From the NCBI GenBank assembly GCA_035536775.1, contig DATLNM010000037.1:1-64000 (forward strand): DNA of 64,000 nucleotides, in the 5' to 3' direction. The position numbers and the translations under genes were made by a program. Positions 1-7,936 of the stretch are shown piece after piece. This DNA comes from DATLNM01 sp035536775 (lineage in GTDB: Bacteria > Actinomycetota > CADDZG01 > WHSQ01). How positions within the stretch are numbered: the stretch's first letter is position 1; each line of letters begins with the position of its first letter. Below the pieces are notes generated by a model that had not been told where the DNA came from, ran no database searches, and saw only the letters and a program-made list of their open reading frames with translations.

Positions 1-1
1 G

Positions 2-673
2 ATCACGTGGAGCCGCGTGTTCACGAAGCTCGACTGCGTCGACAGCCGGATGTATCTGGCGTTGGGCTACGACCTCACAGCCGATCGACACAGAAAGCAC
101 GTCCCCGACTTCCTCGAAACAGCCAAGAAGTGCAAGCAGGCACTCGAGAACGATCTGCAAGAGGCGGCCGCTACGCCCACTCCGACTCCGAGTAGGCCGA
201 CGCCAGCGGCCGGTACGCCCGCGCCGACTCCGACGGCCGCTCAGCCCAGTCCGACGACCGCCGCTACGCCCGCTCCGACGACGACGGCCGGTCAGCCCAC
301 TCCGATGACGACACCGTCGGGTGGTAAGCCCCAAGGAGGACCGCTGGGCGCGACACTTTCTCCTCCAAACACTAGCTACGCGGTCTCGTTCACTGATCCA
401 GATGGGGGCAGTCTCACCTACGACTGGAGTGAGTCATCGATTAGCTGCGGCACCTTTACCCCGGGAACCGCATCGCCGGACGACGACATCCCCGACAACA
501 ACGCGCGATGGAGCCATCCGAACGGCACTGGGGTAGGCCAGTGTCCACACGATCAGGGGACGTCGCACACCGGATCGATCGTCGTGGAGGTGTTCGACGA
601 GGACGGACACATCGTGCGGTGCACCTATTCCGGGTCCGAGTCAGGCCAAGGTCCGCCCTGCGAAGAGATCTGA
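2..673 (+). CDS. Thr/Pro-linker secreted protein, 5' end outside window
   Basis: The reading frame is open to the left edge, so this is the C-terminal part of a longer protein. A GTG at 17 exists but nothing marks it as the true start. The visible part has about 45 residues of ordinary sequence, then a low-complexity linker of Thr-Pro and Ala-Pro repeats (roughly residues 50-105 of the visible part). A C-terminal domain of about 110 residues follows, with a DPDGGSLTYDW segment typical of Ig/cadherin-like beta-sandwich folds and four cysteines. Thr/Pro linkers usually join domains in exported proteins, so a cell-surface or secreted role is inferred. I do not recognise a specific family, and the N-terminal domain cannot be judged from this fragment. 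Confidence 0.6.
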   Translation: MTWSRVFTKLDCVDSRMYLALGYDLTADRHRKHVPDFLETAKKCKQALENDLQEAAATPTPTPSRPTPAAGTPAPTPTAAQPSPTTAATPAPTTTAGQPTPMTTPSGGKPQGGPLGATLSPPNTSYAVSFTDPDGGSLTYDWSESSISCGTFTPGTASPDDDIPDNNARWSHPNGTGVGQCPHDQGTSHTGSIVVEVFDEDGHIVRCTYSGSESGQGPPCEEI

Positions 674-753
674 GAACGGTCTGACCTTCTACAGCATCGC
701 TTTCGTGGGGCGCCATGCCGGAGCCTTTCCGCAGCTAGACTGAGGCTTCCCTT

Positions 754-826
754 GGGGCGGTAGCTCAGTTGGTAGAGCACCTGCTTTGCAAGCAGGGGGT
801 CGTCGGTTCGAGTCCGATTCGCTCCA
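754..826 (+). tRNA. tRNA-Ala(TGC)
   Basis: A 73-nt cloverleaf. The 7-bp acceptor stem pairs 754-760 with 819-825, with A826 as discriminator. The D arm is GCTC/GAGC, the anticodon stem CCTGC/GCAGG encloses loop TTTGCAA with anticodon TGC at 787-789, and the T arm contains GGTTCGAGTCC. CCA is not encoded. The downstream M14 peptidase starts only 3 nt after the tRNA. Confidence 0.97.
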
Positions 827-829
827 CTC

Positions 830-2740
830 GTGAAAGATCACAGGCCTCTGTTGGTGGGGCTAGTCGTACTCCTTCTAACTGCGCTCGCGGTGCCGTCCGG
901 CGCGGCGCCGGTGTGCTCCGACATACCTCGGGAGGTTTGCGGCGGGCGCGTGTTCGCCGAGGCCGAGACCACGGTCTCGTTCGTTCAGCACGACACCGGT
1001 GAGTTCGAGGCCGGCATCAAGGCGCTTGCGGAGGAGTTCCCGCGCTACATCCGCATCCGGACGTTCTCGGAGATGCTCGGCGAGCCGGCGCTGTCGGCCG
1101 GCGGCCGCGAGATCTGGATGATGGAGATCAGTGACTTCAGGGCGCCAGAGCTCGGAAAGAAGGCCGTAGCGGTGTCGCTGTCGGTGCACGGTCCCGAGCG
1201 AGCAGGGCTCGAGGGCGGCGTCCGCTACGCCGAGGACCTCGCGCGATGGGCGACCGACGATCCCACCCACGAACTGCGTAACGGAACGGACCCCGACAGC
1301 ATCGGCATCCCCGTAGGCGAAGCGTTGAAGAAGGTCCACATCTATCTGACGAACATGAATCCGGACGGATGGGCTGAGGGTGACTTCATCAACGGCGGCG
1401 TTTTCGTGCGGGGGAACGCGAACGGCGTCGATCTGAACCGGCAGTTCCCGACGAAGGGGTGGACCCAGGTCGCCTACGATCCGCTGTCCCAGCCCGAAGC
1501 GCAACATTGGAATGAGCTTGCCCACCAGATCGCCCCGGTCACCGCGGGGGACCTCCACGGTGAGCTCACGTCGGCCAACAACGCCTACGCGGACATCATG
1601 TACCCCGCCGGCCAGTGGAACCCGCTCGAGCTCGCCAAGGAAGAGCGGATGGCCCGCCACATGGCGTCGAACGTCGCCCGATACTTCGAGGAAGCCGGCG
1701 TGGAGATCGGCGCCGTCACCGGCGTCGCCGGCATGAAGCCTGCCGAATACGCGACCGCCTACGACATCATCGGCTACGACGACTCTGGGTTCATGGGCGA
1801 TTTCTTGACGGAGCAAGTGGGCGCGATCGAGATGGACGTCGAGCATCTGCTGTCCCACATGGTGCCGAACTCAGAGTGGGTGGCGCCGCACGAAGATGCT
1901 CACATCGCAGCCGTTCGTGCTGAGATCGAGACCTACGTCGTGGAAGCGATCGCGCTAGAGACGGTAAGAGTCAGGTTGGATCTCGGACGCGCCGGATACC
2001 TCTTCGACCCAAAGATCGTCACGTCCCGAGACGGTTACGGCGGCCCCAAGCCGCCACAGGGAGTGCGCCCCGCGCCGTACCGTGCGTCACGCATGAGGTT
2101 CTTCCGCGACCTCGGCCGCTTCACCGTCGACCCTTTGCGGCCCGTAACCCTCGCGCGCGTAGCATCGGGAAGCCTGCGCGGTCTCGACAGCTTCGTCATC
2201 GCCGGCAACCCCTTCCGTCGGGGCCCAGACGGGAGTGCCGTTGCACGCGGGCCAGTGATCCGAGCTCTCAAGCGTTTCGTGTCGCGCGGGGGCAATCTGG
2301 TGCTGACCGACGGAGCGTTGAAGCTGCTGCCCCGTCTCGGAGTTATCGACCGCGGTGATGTCGCGCGAACGGTTCACAACGCGGGTCATATCGACATCGA
2401 GACGTTCGAGGATCCTTACCTCGATGGAGTTCACACGACCGCGAGCCAGACCTATTACGAGGTCCCGCTCGGCTACTCGGTCGCCGGAGACTTCGCTCCA
2501 CACTTCACGGTCTCGCGCGCCGCGTGGGAGGGGGCCGGTAGCAAGCCGATCGCCCACGTCAATGACGATGAAGCTCGCATCGGTCTGGGGCGCGTTGAGA
2601 TGGGCAAAGGAACGATCGGCATCTTCGGTGCGTTACTGCCGGATCCCACCGAGCGCTTCGATCACTTCTTCGGACTCGCCGACTACGCGGTGACCGTGGC
2701 CGGCGCCCAGATCCTCAACAACATGATCAGCTTTAACTGA
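830..2740 (+). CDS. Secreted M14-family zinc carboxypeptidase
   Basis: A 636-residue protein with an N-terminal signal peptide (hydrophobic core about residues 7-25). It carries the M14 zinc-peptidase signature: HGPE (His120, Glu123) as the HxxE zinc pair and DLHGE (His243) as the third zinc ligand, with NMNPDGW and NGVDLNRQFP between them as in carboxypeptidase substrate pockets. The 250 or so residues after the catalytic domain hold an accessory beta-rich or GATase-like region that I cannot assign. It probably trims peptides outside the cell. The GTG start lies 3 nt after tRNA-Ala with no Shine-Dalgarno sequence, so translation may be leaderless after tRNA processing. The family call is firm, the substrate is unknown. 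Confidence 0.87.
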   Translation: MKDHRPLLVGLVVLLLTALAVPSGAAPVCSDIPREVCGGRVFAEAETTVSFVQHDTGEFEAGIKALAEEFPRYIRIRTFSEMLGEPALSAGGREIWMMEISDFRAPELGKKAVAVSLSVHGPERAGLEGGVRYAEDLARWATDDPTHELRNGTDPDSIGIPVGEALKKVHIYLTNMNPDGWAEGDFINGGVFVRGNANGVDLNRQFPTKGWTQVAYDPLSQPEAQHWNELAHQIAPVTAGDLHGELTSANNAYADIMYPAGQWNPLELAKEERMARHMASNVARYFEEAGVEIGAVTGVAGMKPAEYATAYDIIGYDDSGFMGDFLTEQVGAIEMDVEHLLSHMVPNSEWVAPHEDAHIAAVRAEIETYVVEAIALETVRVRLDLGRAGYLFDPKIVTSRDGYGGPKPPQGVRPAPYRASRMRFFRDLGRFTVDPLRPVTLARVASGSLRGLDSFVIAGNPFRRGPDGSAVARGPVIRALKRFVSRGGNLVLTDGALKLLPRLGVIDRGDVARTVHNAGHIDIETFEDPYLDGVHTTASQTYYEVPLGYSVAGDFAPHFTVSRAAWEGAGSKPIAHVNDDEARIGLGRVEMGKGTIGIFGALLPDPTERFDHFFGLADYAVTVAGAQILNNMISFN

Positions 2741-3506
2741 TATCGATCGGCGTGCCCAGCGGCAGGAGTGGGATCAGCTTCTCGAGGTCGTAGTTGTGCA
2801 TCCGGATGCAACCGTGGCTCGATCCGATCCCGATCGAGGTGTCGTCGTTCGTCCCGTGCAGCCCGATGATCTTCTCAGCCCTCCATTCCTCGAGGGTCTC
2901 GGAGTATCCGGACAAGCCGTATGCGTAGGTCCCATAGATCGTGTTCGGATCCGACGGCTTCAATAGTGACGAGATATAGAAGCGTCCTACAGGTGTCGGC
3001 GTCTCGCCGGTCCCGATGCCGACGGGTACCTCCATCAGAACTTCGGAGCCTTTGAGCAACGTCAGCTTGAACTCGCTGCGTTCGATTAAAATCCGGTAGG
3101 CGGTCGTGGTGATACTGAGGTCGCCGACTGGAAGGTAGCCCTTGGTGCCGTTGGGGAGAACCGGCAACAGGGCCTTGACCCACTCCTCTCCAACAGGCAC
3201 CATCCCCGTCGCGTCGACCGCGTCGGGTTCCAGCAGGAACACCTGAGGGGCGCCCTGTTCGTTGGTCGCGGCGAACGTTTCGATCTCCGGCGCGAACTCA
3301 CTGGGAGCCTCGCGTGCGGTTATCGATTCCGCCGCGACAGCGCCGATCAGGAAATCGGCGCTGTCGGCAAAGGGCTCGTTGCCGGATGCCCCCGAGATGC
3401 GTTTCTCATACGAGGTCCCCTCGGCGTTTACGAGCGCGACGAGACCTAGGGTCTGCAGCGCTGCAGCGAGGACCGCTATCCCGAGAGGCAGCCCGCGCGG
3501 CTGCAT
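2733..3506 (-). CDS. L,D-transpeptidase (YkuD domain)
   Basis: About 257 residues from the ATG at 3506, which has AGGACC five bases upstream and gives a clean hydrophobic N-terminal segment. A longer frame exists but would overlap the preceding gene. The C-terminal half is a YkuD domain with HGTND and the catalytic SHGCIRM motif (Cys near residue 233, His two residues earlier). Such enzymes make 3-3 peptidoglycan cross-links or attach proteins to the wall, outside the membrane. The N-terminal 110 residues may be a small SH3-like domain (GYLPVGDLSI). It follows the secreted acidic-repeat protein by 16 bp and probably shares its transcript. Its 3' end overlaps that of the convergent peptidase by 8 bp. 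Confidence 0.9.
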   Translation of the reverse strand: MQPRGLPLGIAVLAAALQTLGLVALVNAEGTSYEKRISGASGNEPFADSADFLIGAVAAESITAREAPSEFAPEIETFAATNEQGAPQVFLLEPDAVDATGMVPVGEEWVKALLPVLPNGTKGYLPVGDLSITTTAYRILIERSEFKLTLLKGSEVLMEVPVGIGTGETPTPVGRFYISSLLKPSDPNTIYGTYAYGLSGYSETLEEWRAEKIIGLHGTNDDTSIGIGSSHGCIRMHNYDLEKLIPLLPLGTPIDIS

Positions 3507-3522
3507 CAGGTCCTGCCGTCGA

Positions 3523-4509
3523 TCAGCCGGTGAACGCGGGCTGACGGAAGACGGGCTCGGCGGCCGGCGCGGACGCGTCACGCTCGTCATCGTCTTGTTT
3601 CGAGTCGCATCCCGGATCGGCAGGGAAGTCGATCTTGCCGTCGCCGTCGTTGTCGATCAGGTCCGAGCACTGCGGCAGATCCTTTTCGTTGTCGTCCTTC
3701 TTGCTCTCGCACCCCGTGTCCGCAGGGAAGTCGATCTTGCCGTCTCCGTCGTTGTCCTTGTCGTCGTCGCATTGTGGCTTCGGAGCTTGCATCGCGCCGC
3801 ATGTGGCCCTAGCTTCAGAATGGGAAACGATCAGATCGATTCCCCCGGGAGCAGTGATGTGGACGGCATTGGCGAACACAAGGTCGCCGCCCTCCGCGAG
3901 CTTGCCCGTGTCGGGATCCCAGTTGGTCTCCCAGAACACGATGCGGATGCCGAGCTGGTTGAAGACTTCTTGATTTGGCGTCGCGTTGAGCACGGGAACT
4001 GCCGCCCCTGCGACACTGAGGTTCACGATCCGCGCTGCAGTCGAGTACACGACATCTTCACCGACGCATGCCGCGGTGGCTTCGGATTCGATCACGTCGG
4101 CCTGGATCTGCTGAGTGACGGCACCGAGATCTTCCGTGATCGCGTAGCCGCGCGCGTTCCACTTCTTCGGAAGACCCGACGCGGCTCCGTCCATGGTGCC
4201 TTGAAGCGTTGCCGGTATCGAACTCTTGACAGAAGCGTTCGCTTCGACGTGCGCTGTGAACGACGTCGCAAGTGGGTCCGCCGGGACGACCAGGATGTCG
4301 TCGGTCGCGTCGGACTCGCCCTTCGGCACCGACGCGCTGACTGCGGGCGTGTCTTCGATCGGAACGGGTCCCGCAAGGCGCACTCCGAACGCCGCACCGG
4401 TAGCGGCTGACACATCGTCAGCTCCCGCGGTTGCTCCCATCGCGAAAAGGGCTGCGACGAGCGAGCCCGCCAGGGCTACCCCGGCTGCCTTACGTGCCAT
4501 ATCGACCAC
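3523..4509 (-). CDS. Secreted choice-of-anchor-like protein with two acidic Ca-binding repeats
   Basis: About 328 residues. I choose the GTG at 4509 because GGAGGA lies five bases upstream; the ATG three codons later gives the same signal peptide (AGVALAGSLVAALFAMG). The central 200 residues resemble the choice-of-anchor P type of actinobacterial exported proteins, a weak resemblance by eye. The C-terminus has two copies of a 34-residue repeat with core DNDGDGKIDFPAD followed by a Gly-Cys and an acidic tail, like thrombospondin type 3 or EF-type calcium loops, each with paired cysteines. Extracellular location with calcium-stabilised repeats is inferred. The gene is directly upstream of the L,D-transpeptidase, hinting at wall attachment or joint regulation. 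The function is unknown. Confidence 0.75.
   Translation of the reverse strand: MVDMARKAAGVALAGSLVAALFAMGATAGADDVSAATGAAFGVRLAGPVPIEDTPAVSASVPKGESDATDDILVVPADPLATSFTAHVEANASVKSSIPATLQGTMDGAASGLPKKWNARGYAITEDLGAVTQQIQADVIESEATAACVGEDVVYSTAARIVNLSVAGAAVPVLNATPNQEVFNQLGIRIVFWETNWDPDTGKLAEGGDLVFANAVHITAPGGIDLIVSHSEARATCGAMQAPKPQCDDDKDNDGDGKIDFPADTGCESKKDDNEKDLPQCSDLIDNDGDGKIDFPADPGCDSKQDDDERDASAPAAEPVFRQPAFTG
3606..3785 (-). repeat. Tandem 102-bp coding repeat (acidic Ca-binding loops)
   Basis: Two copies of a repeat lie inside the secreted protein gene. The shared core CAGGGAAGTCGATCTTGCCG begins at 3621 and again at 3723, so the period is 102 bp (34 codons). The copies differ at scattered third positions, so the duplication is not recent. 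Confidence 0.8.
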
Positions 4510-4689
4510 TGTGTTCCTCCGTTTGCTTAAGAGATGGGTGCCGCGTCCGACCATATCTCCCCCCGGAAATCCGTGTTGCCCGGACGCGCCGTCACCGAAA
4601 CGCTTTCGAAGCAGTGCGAGCTTCCCCAGGTCTTCGCTCGGCTCACGGTCTCGATGAAAGCCCTCGGATACCTGGGCTCCCGAAACCCG

Positions 4690-5973
4690 TCAGGCCGGGG
4701 GCTCCGATCGGGCGGACGTGACGTAGAACCAGTTGGTATCGGGATGGAGATCGATCTCCAACACGACGACGCCTTCGACCGTCGCGATGCGGCAGATGGC
4801 TGGGGTCGAGTCGGCATCGCACCCGTCGAATCGGGCCCCGGGGTCGATCGGGACCGCGAACATCGCATCGAGTGGTGCCTGGAGCGCCACGCGCGCCGCC
4901 AACGCGCGGTCTCCGAGCTTCCACGCGTCCATCAGCTGGCGAGCCGCGGCCTCCTGCCCCGGCGCCCCCACGACCACGGGAAGTGGTCGAGAGTCTCGAT
5001 ACGTGTTGACCGGCGCGGGCTGATACGAGTCGAGCTCTCTCGGGTCGAGCGCCCGTCGCTCGTCTACGGAGTCCGTGAATAGCGCAGGCGTCCACACGAA
5101 CAAACAGGTAAGACCGATCAGCGCCCACGCCGGGACTCGGATCGCGCTCCGCCGGGCACGCGGGCGCCGGTTCGGCATCAGCGGAACGTCCCGGCCGGCC
5201 ATCTGTACGAAGCCGGCCCACACGGGAACCACGAACGGGAGCGCCAGGACGAAGCCGATGCCCCACAGCGCGAGGAAGGACGATGAGCCCATCCAGAAGG
5301 TGAACAGATACATGATCGCAGCGACCGGCCATGCCACGAACGCGGAGACGATGATCGGGGCCAGCACGGTGTAGCGGACGTACCAGACCAGCGTCATGAT
5401 CGCGGCGATGCCAGCCGTGATCCCAAGCTCACTCAGCTGTGATGGGGTCTCGAGACCCCACAGTGCTTCGGTGATGAGAAGGAAGACCATGACGCCCACG
5501 AAGACCAAGAGACCGCGCCATGGTTCAGAGATCGTGTTGCGGGGACCCTCCCGATCGTTTGAAGCGCTCCACGCGGTCGCGAACGTGGATTCCCCGAGGA
5601 ACACCACGACCGCAACCGTCAACCAGGAGAACGGCTCGTTGGAGCGGGCGACCTCGATCATCTCCACGACGATCGCGATCAGCGGCAGCATCGTCATCAG
5701 GAAGACCCACCGCTTCACGCTGTAAGCAGGAAAGCTCCGGGCGAACCAGCCCGGCTCCCCGGGGAGGGGGCCCTTCGAGCTTCCGAAAACTGCCGTCCCG
5801 GGGGCTGGACCCTCCGGTGCTCCGCCGAGCTGCCGTCTTAGTGAAGGCGGTGGCGCGCTCTGTGGCACCCACCTCTTCGACTGAGGGTTCCAGCACGACC
5901 ACGAACCGTCCTCGGAGCGGCTCCACCAATGACCGTTGACCTCGAAGACCTGAGGTTCCTGGGTCCCGCCCAT
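4690..5973 (-). CDS. Multi-pass membrane protein with Trp-rich N-terminus
   Basis: 427 residues. The first 45 are rich in Trp and read like the short DUF2510-type motif found at the cytoplasmic start of many actinobacterial membrane proteins (NGHWWSRSEDGSWSCW). About seven hydrophobic segments follow between residues 75 and 300. The last 125 residues form a soluble, probably extracytoplasmic domain with one Cys pair (DGCDADSTPAICR). No enzyme motif is visible. It starts 12 bp after the stop of the metallophosphoesterase and is probably co-transcribed with it. I do not recognise a family. The 180 bp between its stop and the next gene on this strand contain no ORF of note. Confidence 0.65.
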   Translation of the reverse strand: MGGTQEPQVFEVNGHWWSRSEDGSWSCWNPQSKRWVPQSAPPPSLRRQLGGAPEGPAPGTAVFGSSKGPLPGEPGWFARSFPAYSVKRWVFLMTMLPLIAIVVEMIEVARSNEPFSWLTVAVVVFLGESTFATAWSASNDREGPRNTISEPWRGLLVFVGVMVFLLITEALWGLETPSQLSELGITAGIAAIMTLVWYVRYTVLAPIIVSAFVAWPVAAIMYLFTFWMGSSSFLALWGIGFVLALPFVVPVWAGFVQMAGRDVPLMPNRRPRARRSAIRVPAWALIGLTCLFVWTPALFTDSVDERRALDPRELDSYQPAPVNTYRDSRPLPVVVGAPGQEAAARQLMDAWKLGDRALAARVALQAPLDAMFAVPIDPGARFDGCDADSTPAICRIATVEGVVVLEIDLHPDTNWFYVTSARSEPPA

Positions 5974-5985
5974 CGTCGGAGCGGG

Positions 5986-7800
5986 CTACTCGGCCATCGC
6001 GAACGTCTCGACACCTCGTCTTCTGCGCGCGGGAAGTCTGAAGGGCGCCTTGATCAGCAACTCGACGTTCCGATCTTTCGCCTCTCCCAGCCCGGCGCTC
6101 GCGAAGCCTGCCCCTTGGTTGTCGTTGGCTGCGAGCTCTCGCGCGATCGACGCGAGGCGGATCACCGGATCCCTATTGCCTGCAACAGGAGGTGCAGCGT
6201 GATCGAAGACCGTGCAGAAGATCGACAGCGTGCCGTCGTTGTTGTCGACGACATCGATCAATCTCGACTGGCACCCCCAGTCGATGTGGGCCGCGGTCCC
6301 GATATCCCAGAATCCAGTTCCGGTGGCACCCGGCCGAGGCTCGATGATGTTCCTGTGGCTGTGGCCGTTGACCCACGCGATCACGTTTGGGAAACGATGC
6401 AGCAACGCCTCGATCTCCTCCGACAGGATGCGAGGGCTGTCGTTGGTGGTTGGGTCGAAGGGATCAGGTGCGAATACCGGGTTGTCCAACGAGCGCAACC
6501 CGTGATGAGAAAAGATGATGACGTAGCGGTCGGCGACATTGTTGTTCTGGGCTTCGCCCTCACCGTCGAAGTAGCGAGATGAGACCTCGGTCAGCTTCGT
6601 CTGAAGCCAGTCGAACTGGGTCTGGCCGATGGATCCGTCCGAGTATCCGCCCGGGTTGACGGTGTCGAGGCCGATCATGCGGAAACCAGGGATGGAGTCC
6701 TTCGACCAGTACGCCGCGCCGGACTCCTTGTTCGACAGACTGAAGCCGTGCCCGATCGGTTTTCCCGTTGTCTTGAACATCTCCTCGATATAGCTGCTCT
6801 TCGTTAGGACTGTGCGATCTGCATCGCGCGTGACCTGACGCATGGGCGCCGTTGCGAATGCAGCGGGGTTGTCGCGCAGCGTTTGGAACGCGTCACATGG
6901 GTTGACCCCCGGAGGAAGCCCTTCGACCTTGGACCCGCCTACCGCGATGGCCTCGAAGGTCGGGTTCTTAGGAGCGTTTCCTTGGAGGAGTCCGTCGTGG
7001 TTACCGAGCGTCTGCAGCCACGGCATGCCCACGCCCACAGCCTTGAAGGGGCGGATCGCGTCGGTGAGCAACCCCGGGAAACTCGGGAACCCGAACTGCT
7101 GCTTGTACTTGTCCTCGACCTCAGGATCGGGGTGCCAGTACTCGGGATCACCCCACGCGGCCGCCATGACCCCTTCGTATTCGGGGCCGCCGCTGTTGGC
7201 GCTGACGCTTTCGGATCCGTCCATCATGTCGATGAACCACCGCAGCTCGTTGAACTGCTCGTTGTCGATGTTGTCCCCGGTGCAAACGGTGATCGTGATC
7301 GGGGCGCCGGTGACCGGGCTCACCTGGATCGCGCGGAGTCGCCGGTTCATCGCCTCGAATATCTGAAGCGTGAGCATCTCCTGGGGCCGGTAAGCCGAGG
7401 CGAAAGGCAAGCCTTCGCAACCTTGTCCGACCTCGTTGTAGCGGTCGAGGAACTCGACGCGCGCCGGCGACTGCCCGTCGATGAGGTGAGTGTCCGTGTA
7501 ATGGGCGAAGCTGAACAGAGAGCGCCTTCCCGCATCCAGCCGCCCCGTCGAGCCCGGTGCCCGTTTGGCCAGCTCGAACCGTGGAAGGTGCTTCTCGCCC
7601 GGCCCATACGCTAGTTGGTAGTACGAACCCACTGAGCCGTCGGTCAGCTTGGCGCCTTTCACGATGGTGCGGGCAAGCGTTGTCAGCTCGCGGGCGCGCC
7701 GTTTCGGAGGTATCGCCGCGTCCGCCCAGCCCCACGGAACCATTGAGGCCGCGCCGGCCGCACCTGCGGCGCGCAAGAAGTGCCTGCGCGACATGCCCAT
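5986..7800 (-). CDS. Tat-exported metallophosphoesterase, TIGR03767-like
   Basis: 604 residues starting with a twin-arginine signal (SRRHFLRAAG followed by a hydrophobic stretch), so it is exported folded. The calcineurin-like metal-binding blocks appear in order: HYTDTHLID, TGDNIDN, GNHDG, FSHHG and NGHSHRN. These supply the Asp, His and Asn ligands of a binuclear metal centre. Length and spacing fit the actinobacterial TIGR03767 (PPA1498) phosphoesterase family, a resemblance from memory. The substrate is unknown; an extracellular phosphate ester is likely. It is divergent from the LVIVD-repeat gene across 136 bp. Confidence 0.88.
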   Translation of the reverse strand: MGMSRRHFLRAAGAAGAASMVPWGWADAAIPPKRRARELTTLARTIVKGAKLTDGSVGSYYQLAYGPGEKHLPRFELAKRAPGSTGRLDAGRRSLFSFAHYTDTHLIDGQSPARVEFLDRYNEVGQGCEGLPFASAYRPQEMLTLQIFEAMNRRLRAIQVSPVTGAPITITVCTGDNIDNEQFNELRWFIDMMDGSESVSANSGGPEYEGVMAAAWGDPEYWHPDPEVEDKYKQQFGFPSFPGLLTDAIRPFKAVGVGMPWLQTLGNHDGLLQGNAPKNPTFEAIAVGGSKVEGLPPGVNPCDAFQTLRDNPAAFATAPMRQVTRDADRTVLTKSSYIEEMFKTTGKPIGHGFSLSNKESGAAYWSKDSIPGFRMIGLDTVNPGGYSDGSIGQTQFDWLQTKLTEVSSRYFDGEGEAQNNNVADRYVIIFSHHGLRSLDNPVFAPDPFDPTTNDSPRILSEEIEALLHRFPNVIAWVNGHSHRNIIEPRPGATGTGFWDIGTAAHIDWGCQSRLIDVVDNNDGTLSIFCTVFDHAAPPVAGNRDPVIRLASIARELAANDNQGAGFASAGLGEAKDRNVELLIKAPFRLPARRRRGVETFAMAE

Positions 7801-7936
7801 GAGTCCGCCCCCCGTCCTTCTCTCTCGTAGCTGGCTTCATTCTCCTATGAGGGCGCCGTTCCTTGCTCAGGGTCGCGCCGGAGGAGGTGTCCCGTGGTCG
7901 GAGAAACAGGTGGGGACGAAGCTAGAGGGGGCGACG

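Noticed and set aside
875..1858. Long minus-strand open frame (327 codons) opposite the M14 peptidase
   Set aside because: The plus-strand gene has a signal peptide and clear catalytic motifs; the antisense frame has Arg/Gly/Asp-rich shadow composition and no motif.
3262..4410. 382-codon plus-strand open frame opposite the transpeptidase and secreted repeat gene
   Set aside because: It spans two well-supported minus-strand genes and their junction, and its composition is that of an antisense shadow.
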